DNA of 42,662 bases from JBEKYD01 sp052325345 (GTDB taxonomy: Bacteria > Acidobacteriota > Terriglobia > Bryobacterales > Bryobacteraceae), in the NCBI GenBank assembly GCA_052325345.1, contig JBKQVG010000140.1:1-42662 (forward strand). The letters are read 5' to 3'. Below the pieces are notes generated by a model. That model worked only from the letters and a program-made list of their open reading frames with translations, made no database searches and was not told where the DNA came from. Shown here one piece after another: positions 36,234 through 42,662 of the stretch. The position numbers and the translations under genes are program-made. Numbering within the stretch: position 1 is the first letter of the stretch; each line of letters opens with the position of its first letter.

Positions 36234-36584
36234 TCACCGCTTGGCGGCGCGCAGCAGCGTCTGCGGATCGAGCAGGTGCTGTGGCTTAAAGCACCTTTGA
36301 GACCAACGCGAACCGGCTTCGAGCTCCACTCCGATGAAGTAGCCTACTTCGCGGTACACACAATAGCGAACTTGCCCGTTGAAACGGTGCTTGTGCGAAT
36401 CCCAACTGATTTTCGCGGCCAGTGGTACGGGGGTCTCCAGTTGCAGGCAAGCACCGGAATGTGAAATGTCTTCCAGCAAGCCCGTCGCGCGGATGGTTTT
36501 GCCGGCGGCGTCGCGCCAGCGCACATGGACCATGTCCGCGCAAAGCATCCTCACTTCCGATCTCCTGTCCTGCATAATAGTCAT
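36234..36584 (-). CDS. PilZ domain protein (probable c-di-GMP receptor)
   Basis: This 116-residue single-domain protein has the PilZ hallmarks: RRSEVR (residues 7-12) as an RxxxR-type segment, then DISHSGACL (39-47) matching the D/NxSxxG element, and VGYFIGVEL near 84-92. PilZ proteins bind c-di-GMP and change the activity of a partner, often in motility or polysaccharide synthesis. No enzymatic domain is attached. The start is ATG 36584 or 36575, neither with a clear ribosome site. It is divergent from the rlpA operon, with 171 bp between. Confidence 0.85.
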   Translation of the reverse strand: MTIMQDRRSEVRMLCADMVHVRWRDAAGKTIRATGLLEDISHSGACLQLETPVPLAAKISWDSHKHRFNGQVRYCVYREVGYFIGVELEAGSRWSQRCFKPQHLLDPQTLLRAAKR

Positions 36585-36755
36585 ATCGGCGGAGCGGGGC
36601 GCCAGCTTTACGGCACCCCCACAAGCTGACGGGACATCATGGCCGAATATTCATTATGTAAGGTAATCCGCTCGAAAGCCATAGGGGAGCGGAGAATGCC
36701 CGGCGGCAGTGCGGCCATGAGCTGAACCGTGTCGTGGCATAATCGAACCAGCGCC

Positions 36756-37406
36756 ATGCGAAAGGCCCTGGTGGTGGCGCTGGCCGCCGTGGTGGCGGCT
36801 GGCTGCGCGCATAAAAGGCGGACCAACGCGAAGGTCCCCGCCATCGCGCGCATCGGCCACACCGAGTCCGGCCTTGCCAGTTGGTACGGCTATCCCTATC
36901 ACGGCCGCCCGGCCGCCGACGGCGAGATTTACGACATGGAGACGCTGGTAGCCGCGCACCGTACGCTCCCGTTTCAGACCTGGGTGCGGGTGACCAATCT
37001 CACCAATGGGAAGACGGTTGAAGTCAGAATCATCGACCGCGGCCCTTTCGTGCACGGGAGGATCATCGATCTCTCCCGCGCGGCGGCCCGCCAGATCGAT
37101 CTGATCAAACCGGGGATCGCCAAGGTGCGGCTGGAGGTGATTCGCGCGCCGGCGAAATCGTCCGCCGGGTTGTTTGCCGTTCAGGTGGGGGTCTTTCGCG
37201 ACCAGGCAGCCGCCGAACGCCTGCGTGCGGAAATGGCCGTCCGCTACGGTTCCGCGCGCGTGGCGCCGCGCACAGGTCCCCCCCCGCTTTGGCGGGTGCT
37301 GGTGGGAACGGAAGCCACCGAGGACGGCGCCGATCGGTTGGCGGCGCAAATTATCGACCAACTAGGCGAGAAAAATGCCTTCGTCGTCCGACTAGATATC
37401 CCATAG
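36756..37406 (+). CDS. rlpA: RlpA-family lipoprotein with SPOR domain
   Basis: This 216-residue envelope protein has a lipoprotein signal with lipobox VAAGC, C17 being the lipidated residue. The double-psi beta-barrel domain spans about 32-125 (GLASWYGYPYHGRPAADG, then VRIIDRGPF and IIDLSRAAA), as in septal ring lytic transglycosylases. A SPOR domain follows at about 137-214 (LFAVQVGVFRDQAAAERLR), which binds denuded glycan at the septum. I chose the ATG at 36756 because nine upstream codons from a GTG would spoil the signal. It leads an operon with a sigma-54 activator 13 bp downstream. Confidence 0.9.
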   Translation: MRKALVVALAAVVAAGCAHKRRTNAKVPAIARIGHTESGLASWYGYPYHGRPAADGEIYDMETLVAAHRTLPFQTWVRVTNLTNGKTVEVRIIDRGPFVHGRIIDLSRAAARQIDLIKPGIAKVRLEVIRAPAKSSAGLFAVQVGVFRDQAAAERLRAEMAVRYGSARVAPRTGPPPLWRVLVGTEATEDGADRLAAQIIDQLGEKNAFVVRLDIP

Positions 37407-37419
37407 AGGGTTCTTCGGA

Positions 37420-38457
37420 ATGAAACGGCCCGAACCCGGGATCGATCCCGGTTTGGTGGGGTGTTCCCCTGCCATCGAAGGCGTGCGCCGCCTGATCGCC
37501 AAAGCGGCGCGCACTCGCCTCCCCGTGCTTCTGCTTGGCGAAAGCGGCACGGGCAAGGAGGTGGTCGCCCGCTCCATCTACGCCGCCAACCCCATCGGCC
37601 AGTTCGTGCCCATCGACTGCGGTTCGTTGGTTGGAACCCTGATGGAAAGCGAGTTGTTCGGCCACGCCAAAGGTTCCTTCAGCGGCGCGGTGGCGGACAA
37701 GAAGGGCCTGGTGGAACTGGCCGACGGGGGGACCGCCTTCTTTGACGAGATCGGCGACCTGCCCCTGGAGATGCAGGTAAAGCTTCTCCGCCTGATGCAG
37801 GAGCGGGAATTCCGGGCGGTGGGGTCGCTGCAATGGCGAAAGGTCGATCTCCGCATCATTGCGGCGACGCATCGGCACCTGGAAGAGGAAGTGGAGCGCG
37901 GCCGGTTTCGGCAGGATCTGTACTACCGGCTGAACGTGCTCAGCATCCGTCTGCCGGCTTTGCGCGACCGCGCGGAGGACATACCGCTACTGGTAAGCCA
38001 CTTTCTGGCGCGTACCGCGAGACCTGAAATCGGCGTTCTTGAACTCCCGGCGGACATCGTAACGGCGCTGGCCACCTACGAGTGGCCCGGCAACGTCCGC
38101 GAACTCATGCACGCGATCGAGCGGATGGCCGCGCTGCATTCGGAGGGCGCATGGAGCGCCGCGGACCTGCCTAGTCCGCTGCAGAACCACATCTATGCAA
38201 GTCTGGCCGCCACGAGTGAACTGGCGCTGACGGCGGGGGCCGAACCTTGCCGCGATGGCGCATGGGAAAGCCTGCCTTGTGAAATTCTGCCGGCGGCGGC
38301 GCAGGTGGTTTCGCCGGCGCGGTGCGAGGCTTGCCAGCGAAAGGCGATCGCCGGCGCTCTCGCCAGCACTGGAGGCGAGCGCGCCCCCGCCGCCCGGCTT
38401 TTGGGTATCGGCCGCACCACGCTGCATCGAAAGATGAAAAAATACGGAATGGCTTGA
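37420..38457 (+). CDS. Sigma-54 activator lacking a receiver domain, variant GSFSGA loop
   Basis: This 345-residue protein starts directly with the AAA+ domain: Walker A GESGTGK (40-46), Walker B TAFFDEIGD, and sensor segments such as WPGNVREL. The loop that contacts sigma-54 reads GSFSGA (85-90) instead of GAFTGA. A Fis-type helix-turn-helix ends the protein (ARLLGIGRTTLHRKMKKYG). No receiver, GAF or other sensor is present, so control must come from a partner or expression level. It lies between rlpA and the glycosyltransferase; the latter's TTG start overlaps its TGA stop. A direct repressor role is possible if the altered loop is inactive. Confidence 0.9.
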   Translation: MKRPEPGIDPGLVGCSPAIEGVRRLIAKAARTRLPVLLLGESGTGKEVVARSIYAANPIGQFVPIDCGSLVGTLMESELFGHAKGSFSGAVADKKGLVELADGGTAFFDEIGDLPLEMQVKLLRLMQEREFRAVGSLQWRKVDLRIIAATHRHLEEEVERGRFRQDLYYRLNVLSIRLPALRDRAEDIPLLVSHFLARTARPEIGVLELPADIVTALATYEWPGNVRELMHAIERMAALHSEGAWSAADLPSPLQNHIYASLAATSELALTAGAEPCRDGAWESLPCEILPAAAQVVSPARCEACQRKAIAGALASTGGERAPAARLLGIGRTTLHRKMKKYGMA

Positions 38458-39482
38458 CCATTTCCCTTGATGCTACCTACAGCCTGGACCGTTCCCCTTC
38501 GGGAGTCGCGTTGTATTCGCGCGAGATCCTCTATGGCCTGGCGCGCCAGCATCCCGAGACCAGGTTTCAATTCTGCTATCGGCCGCACCGCTTTTTCCGC
38601 TCGTTCGACGCCGCGCCGCCGGCCAATGCGCGGCGCGGGCTGCTGGCCGAACCCTGGGGGCCGCGCCACGCCGATCTCTTCCACGGTCTGAACCAGCGGC
38701 TGCCGCAAATTCCGCTGCGGCTGGCGGTCGCGACCTTCCACGACTTATTCGTGTTGACCGGAGAGTATTCCACGCCCGAGTTTCGCGCCCGGTTCGCCCG
38801 CCAGGCGCGGGACGCGGCCGCGCGCAGCGACGCCATCGTGGCGGTGTCGGAGTTTACCCGCCGGCAGGTGATCTCGCTGTTGGGGGTCGCCCCCGGCAAG
38901 GTGCGCGTAATCCACCACGGCACGCGGCCGCTCGAATTTCCCGCCGGCCCGCGGGAAAACGTGATTTTGAGCGTGGGCGCGCTGCAAACGCGGAAGAACA
39001 TCGCGCGCCTGGTGGAAGCGTTCGAATCCGTGGGTACGGAATGGCGCCTGGTGTTGAGCGGTTCGGCGGGGTACGGATCGGATCGGATCTTCGACCGTAT
39101 CCGGCGCAGCCCGGCCCGGGAGCGAATCGTGCTGGCGGGCTATACGACACCCGCCGAGCTTGCCGCCTGGTATTCCCGCGCCAGCGTCTTCGCTTTTCCC
39201 TCCCTGGATGAAGGCTTCGGAATGCCGGTGCTGGAAGCAATGGCCGCGGGGACGCCGGTGATCGCATCCAACCGTTCCGCGCTGCCGGAGGTCGCGGGCG
39301 ATGCGGCCTTGCTGGTGAATCCGGAAGATACCGATGAGTTGTCCCGGGCGCTCGCCGAGCTGACCGGGAGTGAAGATCTCCGCCGGGATTTGGCGCGGCG
39401 CGGTTTAGAGCGGGCGAAATCGTTTCGCTGGGAAGACGCGGTACGGCGCACCTGGGAGCTTTATGGCGAATTGTTGCGCTGA
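38454..39482 (+). CDS. GT4-family glycosyltransferase
   Basis: This 342-residue GT-B enzyme transfers a sugar from a nucleotide donor to an unknown acceptor. The N-terminal Rossmann half has the TYSLDRSPSGVALYSREIL acceptor-side start. The donor half has the EGFGMPVLEA motif at about 253-262, with the two conserved glutamates. The frame is open further upstream but inside the activator gene, so I take the TTG at 38454, giving a TTGA overlap with the activator stop. The gene order rlpA - activator - GT suggests an envelope glycan function, which is inference. Confidence 0.85.
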   Translation: MTISLDATYSLDRSPSGVALYSREILYGLARQHPETRFQFCYRPHRFFRSFDAAPPANARRGLLAEPWGPRHADLFHGLNQRLPQIPLRLAVATFHDLFVLTGEYSTPEFRARFARQARDAAARSDAIVAVSEFTRRQVISLLGVAPGKVRVIHHGTRPLEFPAGPRENVILSVGALQTRKNIARLVEAFESVGTEWRLVLSGSAGYGSDRIFDRIRRSPARERIVLAGYTTPAELAAWYSRASVFAFPSLDEGFGMPVLEAMAAGTPVIASNRSALPEVAGDAALLVNPEDTDELSRALAELTGSEDLRRDLARRGLERAKSFRWEDAVRRTWELYGELLR

Positions 39483-39507
39483 CCGGTAGCTGGTCGAGCG
39501 GGTACAG

Positions 39508-39825
39508 TTAGCGGGATTCGTCGTCGACCGCGATTTTCAGGGCGCGGAGGAAGCGGTGATCCTGGGAGGTGAACTTGATTTTGCCGGTCGCCTCAAAGCT
39601 TCGCTTGGGTTGCTCCTCGACGGTCTCGGCCGGTTCTTCGGTTTCCTCGTCTTCGTCCGATTCGTTGCGGCGATTGAAGCCGATCGTAGCCTCCAAAACC
39701 AGGAATACGTCGTACCCGGCTCTTTTGATTTCGCCGATCGCCTCCGCGATCCGGTCGGAATCCGATAACGAATCGTTGATGGCGTTTCCGAGCTCCTGCA
39801 TGAGGTGCTTAAGTGGTTCGTCCAC
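39508..39825 (-). CDS. Small acidic protein, unknown function
   Basis: This 105-residue soluble protein has no family I recognise. It has a helical N-terminal half (HLMQELGNAINDSLSDSDRIAEAI), a strand-like segment (YDVFLVLEATIGF), a very acidic linker (ESDEDEETEEPAETVEEQ) and a basic/aromatic end. I chose GTG at 39825 because GGGAG sits six bases upstream; the frame is open to 39948 but that part lacks conserved features and overlaps the promoter below. It converges with the glycosyltransferase gene, 25 bp away. No partner can be proposed. Confidence 0.65.
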   Translation of the reverse strand: MDEPLKHLMQELGNAINDSLSDSDRIAEAIGEIKRAGYDVFLVLEATIGFNRRNESDEDEETEEPAETVEEQPKRSFEATGKIKFTSQDHRFLRALKIAVDDESR

Positions 39826-39907
39826 GGAGTACTCCCTTACTTTAAGCGGACGCCTCAGACCCGATCCGCGTTCCACGGCGCCGACCGGCCTCGGGCTACC
39901 CGTTCCG

Positions 39908-39937
39908 ATTGTAGTGGACCCACGGCCGGGTCCACAA
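39908..39937 (-). promoter_or_regulatory. Putative promoter with a dyad filling the spacer
   Basis: On the minus strand TTGTGG (39932-39937) and TACAAT (39908-39913) are 18 bases apart. GTGGACCC (39914-39921) and GGGTCCAC (39928-39935) form a perfect 8 bp inverted repeat that fills most of the spacer and overlaps the -35. This arrangement suggests an operator for the small acidic protein gene. It could instead be a simple hairpin. Confidence 0.45.
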
Positions 39938-40034
39938 GCCGAAACCATAGTATCTATCGACAGAGCGGATGTAATACTTAAGGTCCATAACCCCGTTAAG
40001 ATTCGATTTTGCTTGGGTTTGCTAACATGAAGTC

Positions 40035-40298
40035 GTGTGGCAACAACAAGCCGGGAAACAGGGACGGGCTTTTCTCAAGCACGTCGTCCCTGCCGTCCTC
40101 AAACCGGCGCGAACCCTGTGGAACGAAGTAATAGGGTTTATCTTCATATCGTTAGGGGTTATTTTCGGCTCCTGGACGGCGCGTTACGCTTACGCGCATG
40201 AAACCGTTCGCGTGATATTTGGGGCAAGCTGCACCGTGATCATGCTTTGGTACGGAATCTCCTCCTTCCGCAAAGCGCGTAAGATTTCCCGGTCATAG
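40035..40298 (+). CDS. Small two-helix membrane protein
   Basis: This 87-residue protein has two hydrophobic segments (about 31-49, VIGFIFISLGVIFGSW; and about 60-76, VIFGASCTVIMLWYGIS) between basic ends, so both termini are probably cytoplasmic. The KPARTLWNEVIGF stretch resembles small membrane proteins of Acidobacteria, from memory. The start is GTG with only a weak GAAG upstream. It is convergent with the waaA-lpxK gene, 71 bp away. Function is unknown. Confidence 0.6.
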   Translation: MWQQQAGKQGRAFLKHVVPAVLKPARTLWNEVIGFIFISLGVIFGSWTARYAYAHETVRVIFGASCTVIMLWYGISSFRKARKISRS

Positions 40299-40369
40299 GC
40301 CCCGAAGTGAACGGCCTTGGCGCGATGGACGCCCCAAGCGGCCGGATAGATCCAGGCGCCTGCACACTC

Positions 40370-42662
40370 TTACCGCTTGCCCATCTCGCCACCGCGGACG
40401 GCGCGCTGTTCGATCTCGTCCAGCAGTTGGTCTTCGCGAGCGATTTCGAGCGCGATCTTCAGATAGAACAGCGGCAGCGGCGCCAGCAGATCGGCGAAGC
40501 CTTCGCAGAGGTTGATGGCGTCTTTCTCGGTGGTCACCAAGGCGCGCGCTCCGCCATCGCGCAGCCAGCGGCCCATGCGCTGGAGCTCGGCGGGACGGTA
40601 GCGATGATGATCGGGGAACCGTACCCAGTCCAGCGGTTCGATGCCCAGCGCGTGCAGGGTCCGGCGAAAGGACTGCGGATTGCCCAGGCCGCAGAAGGCC
40701 GCCGCCCGGTCGAGAGGCGCGGCGGCGGGATCGAATTCGCGTCCGCTGGCGGCTTCCATCCAGCCGTGCGGACGGGTGACCGCGTGAAAGATGGGAGCCT
40801 CGGGATTGCGCGCGCGGATGGCCCGTTCGAGGGCCGGGACACCGTCGGAAAGGTCGGCCCGGGTGATGACGAAAATGTCCGCCCGCGCCAGGGCGTCCAG
40901 CGGCTCGCGCAGCCGGCCCAGGGGAAACACGCTGCCGCCGCCGAATGGATCGAGCGCATCCACTAGCACCAGGTTGACGGCGCGTTCCAGCTTGCGGTGC
41001 TGGAAGCCGTCGTCGAGCAGGATGGTGTCCACGGAGGGAAAGCGGGACAGCAGAAGCTGGCCGGCGCGAAAGCGGTCGGCGCCGATGCCCACCGGGGCCA
41101 GGCCGGAACGGAGGAAGATCTGCGGCTCATCGCCGGTTTCGATCTCCCTGGCTTGGGCGCCAGGCGCCAGCACGGAAATCGGTTCGGGGGAAATCCGGCC
41201 GTAACCGCGCGTGAGGATGCCTGGGATGTGTCCGCGCCGCTTCAGGCCCTCGGCCAGGCAGAGCACGCAGGGAGTCTTGCCGGTTCCACCCATGGTGAGG
41301 TTGCCGACCGAGATTACGGGCACGGGCAGGCGGCGGGCGCCGCGCTGCTGTCGATTCTGCCGGCGGCGGGACGCGATTGCCCAGGCGCCGGCCAGCCAGA
41401 ATGCCAGCGGATACCACGGCCAGGCCGGCCGGTACACCGGCAGATGAGTGTCGTAAAGACGGCGCACGGCGGCAAGGGCACGGGCGGTGGAGCCGCGGCG
41501 GGCTTCGGCGGCCACGAGGGCGCGCCGGCCGAGCTCGCGACGGCGCTCCGGGTCCGCAAGCAGGTCCGACACGGCCTCGGCCAGCTGGTTCGGCCGGGCG
41601 ATTTCGACAACCGCGCCGGCCTGGCGAAAGTCGCCGGCAATGGCCGTGAAATTTTCCATGTGCGGCCCCACGATGACGGGCTTCGCAAACAGGGCTGGCT
41701 CCAGAATATTGTGGCCGCCGCGGCGCGCCAGGGTGCCGCCCATGAAGACCACATCGGCGGTATCGAACAGGCCGCTCAATTCGCCGATGGTATCGAGCAG
41801 CAAAACGCGAGGCGCGTGGATGGCGCAGGAGCTTTCAGCGGGTGAAAGAGCGCGACCAGGGGGTCGCGCGCGGACCAGGGGGTCCGCCCCACCAAGTTGC
41901 GAGCGGCGATCATAGGCGACCCCGGCGGCCTCCAGTTTTTGGGCGGCGAGGTCGAAGCGCTCAGGTTTGCGAGGAGCCCAGATCAGGACCAGATCGGGAT
42001 GGCGGACGGCGAGGCGAAGCCAGCTTTCGACGACGCACCGATCTTCATCCACGTCATCGGCGTCGGCGCCGGGCATGGTACTGGCGGCAATCCAGACGGA
42101 GGCCGGGCCGCGTGCCGCCAGCCAATGCCGGACAGGCGAGTCCGGCGCGGCTGCGTGGGCGGCGAAATCGTACTTGAAATTACCCGCCACTTCGACCCGC
42201 TCCGGCGAAGCTCCCAGCGCCAGAAAGCGCTCGCGCATTTCCGCGCTCTGGGCCTGGATGCGGTCCATAGCCGGCCAGACGGCGGCGAAGAACCACGCCC
42301 ACCGGCGATAGCGGGGGAAGGCGCGGTCCGAAATGCGGCCGTTGAGGACCGCCAGGCCGGCGCCGGTCCGTTGGCACTCGCGGAACAGGTTGGGCCAGAT
42401 CTCGGTTTCGACCACCAGCACTACCGAGGGCCGCAAGCCGCGTAGCACCCGGCGCACGGCGAAAACGTAATCCATGGGCGCAAAGAAGACCCCATCCACC
42501 AGCCGTTTCAGTTTCGTTTGTGCCGTGGCGTGGCCCGCCAGCGTGCCGGTGGAAACGAAAATCCGGGTGCGGGGAAATGCGGCGCGAAGCCCCCGCACCA
42601 ACTCCAGCGCGCCCAGTACTTCTCCTACCGAAACCGCGTGCAACCAGATCGCGCCGTGCCCG
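40370..42662 (-). CDS. waaA-lpxK: Fused WaaA (Kdo transferase) - LpxK (lipid A 4'-kinase), 5' end outside window
   Basis: The visible part has about 764 codons and continues past the right edge; GHGAIWLHAVSVGEV is the usual WaaA N-terminal region, so only a short start is missing. The first 405 residues are the GT-B Kdo transferase (HAVSVGEVLGALELVRG, VETEIWPNLF, LEPALFAKPVIVGPHMENF). A hydrophobic segment (PLAFWLAGAW) then leads to LpxK, with P-loop GNLTMGGTGKTP and DDGFQHRKL. WaaA adds Kdo to lipid IVA, whose 4'-phosphate LpxK makes, so the fusion joins consecutive lipopolysaccharide steps. Fused genes of this type occur in Acidobacteria, from memory. An in-frame hairpin pair lies inside the WaaA part. 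Confidence 0.9.
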   Translation of the reverse strand, partial: GHGAIWLHAVSVGEVLGALELVRGLRAAFPRTRIFVSTGTLAGHATAQTKLKRLVDGVFFAPMDYVFAVRRVLRGLRPSVVLVVETEIWPNLFRECQRTGAGLAVLNGRISDRAFPRYRRWAWFFAAVWPAMDRIQAQSAEMRERFLALGASPERVEVAGNFKYDFAAHAAAPDSPVRHWLAARGPASVWIAASTMPGADADDVDEDRCVVESWLRLAVRHPDLVLIWAPRKPERFDLAAQKLEAAGVAYDRRSQLGGADPLVRARPPGRALSPAESSCAIHAPRVLLLDTIGELSGLFDTADVVFMGGTLARRGGHNILEPALFAKPVIVGPHMENFTAIAGDFRQAGAVVEIARPNQLAEAVSDLLADPERRRELGRRALVAAEARRGSTARALAAVRRLYDTHLPVYRPAWPWYPLAFWLAGAWAIASRRRQNRQQRGARRLPVPVISVGNLTMGGTGKTPCVLCLAEGLKRRGHIPGILTRGYGRISPEPISVLAPGAQAREIETGDEPQIFLRSGLAPVGIGADRFRAGQLLLSRFPSVDTILLDDGFQHRKLERAVNLVLVDALDPFGGGSVFPLGRLREPLDALARADIFVITRADLSDGVPALERAIRARNPEAPIFHAVTRPHGWMEAASGREFDPAAAPLDRAAAFCGLGNPQSFRRTLHALGIEPLDWVRFPDHHRYRPAELQRMGRWLRDGGARALVTTEKDAINLCEGFADLLAPLPLFYLKIALEIAREDQLLDEIEQRAVRGGEMGKR
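41852..41887. repeat. Tandem REP-like hairpins inside waaA
   Basis: GCGACC-AGGG-GGTCGC (41852-41867) and GCGGACC-AGGG-GGTCCGC (41870-41887) are two perfect hairpins with the same AGGG loop, two bases apart. Translated on the minus strand they give the unusual GGADPLVRARPPGRALS stretch, between recognisable WaaA segments. It resembles mobile REP-type elements more than conserved coding sequence. Confidence 0.75.

Overview
The window looks like chromosomal DNA of an acidobacterium, probably of the Solibacter/Bryobacter type. It is GC-rich. It has two very large Oar-like TonB-dependent receptors with N-terminal carboxypeptidase-regulatory domains, a membrane-tethered regulator whose DNA-binding domain is common in Acidobacteria, a fused waaA-lpxK gene, and Tat-exported sugar isomerase-like and GMC dehydrogenase proteins. 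This assignment is inferred from gene content; no marker gene is present.

Layout. 1-1.8 kb: the start of a Sel1-repeat gene, an intact IS630-type insertion sequence, and a 223 bp MITE-like element that abuts it. 1.8-8.9 kb: a minus-strand pectin-type set (TonB receptor, oligogalacturonate-lyase-like propeller, GH105 hydrolase) with a divergent membrane-bound regulator. 8.9-11.6 kb: a cupin and a divergent fused E1 alpha-beta 2-oxoacid dehydrogenase. 11.6-15.4 kb: an inverted pair of 7-mer repeat arrays, a large exported protein and a translationally coupled caspase-fold protein that lacks both catalytic residues. 15.4-18.4 kb: a second Oar-like receptor. 18.5-24.2 kb: a CHASE2 histidine kinase and its sigma-54 response regulator, a vapBC-like toxin-antitoxin pair whose toxin carries an exact protein copy of the regulator's Fis-type tail, and a convergent ATPase plus TOPRIM-like pair that resembles a defence module. 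24.3-30.8 kb: a polytopic membrane protein, an aldo/keto reductase with divergent AraC regulator, and a GMC oxidoreductase with its small Tat subunit. 31.0-34.6 kb: tRNA-Leu(UAG), a small exported protein with a textbook promoter, two TIM-barrel sugar isomerase-like proteins, and a C-terminal remnant of apaG. 34.7-42.7 kb: UDP-sulfoquinovose synthase, a PilZ protein, an rlpA / sigma-54 activator / glycosyltransferase operon, two small proteins, and the waaA-lpxK fusion, which is cut by the window end.

How the genes work together. The pectin set binds, cleaves and trims uronate-containing oligosaccharides. The CHASE2 kinase and its regulator form a phosphorelay that drives sigma-54 promoters. 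sqdB, waaA-lpxK, rlpA and the glycosyltransferase all concern the cell envelope. The strongest candidates for something new are the VapC-Fis tail chimera with its all-synonymous duplication, the pseudo-caspase operon preceded by inverted repeat arrays that supply a start codon and signal peptide, and the ATPase/TOPRIM-like pair.
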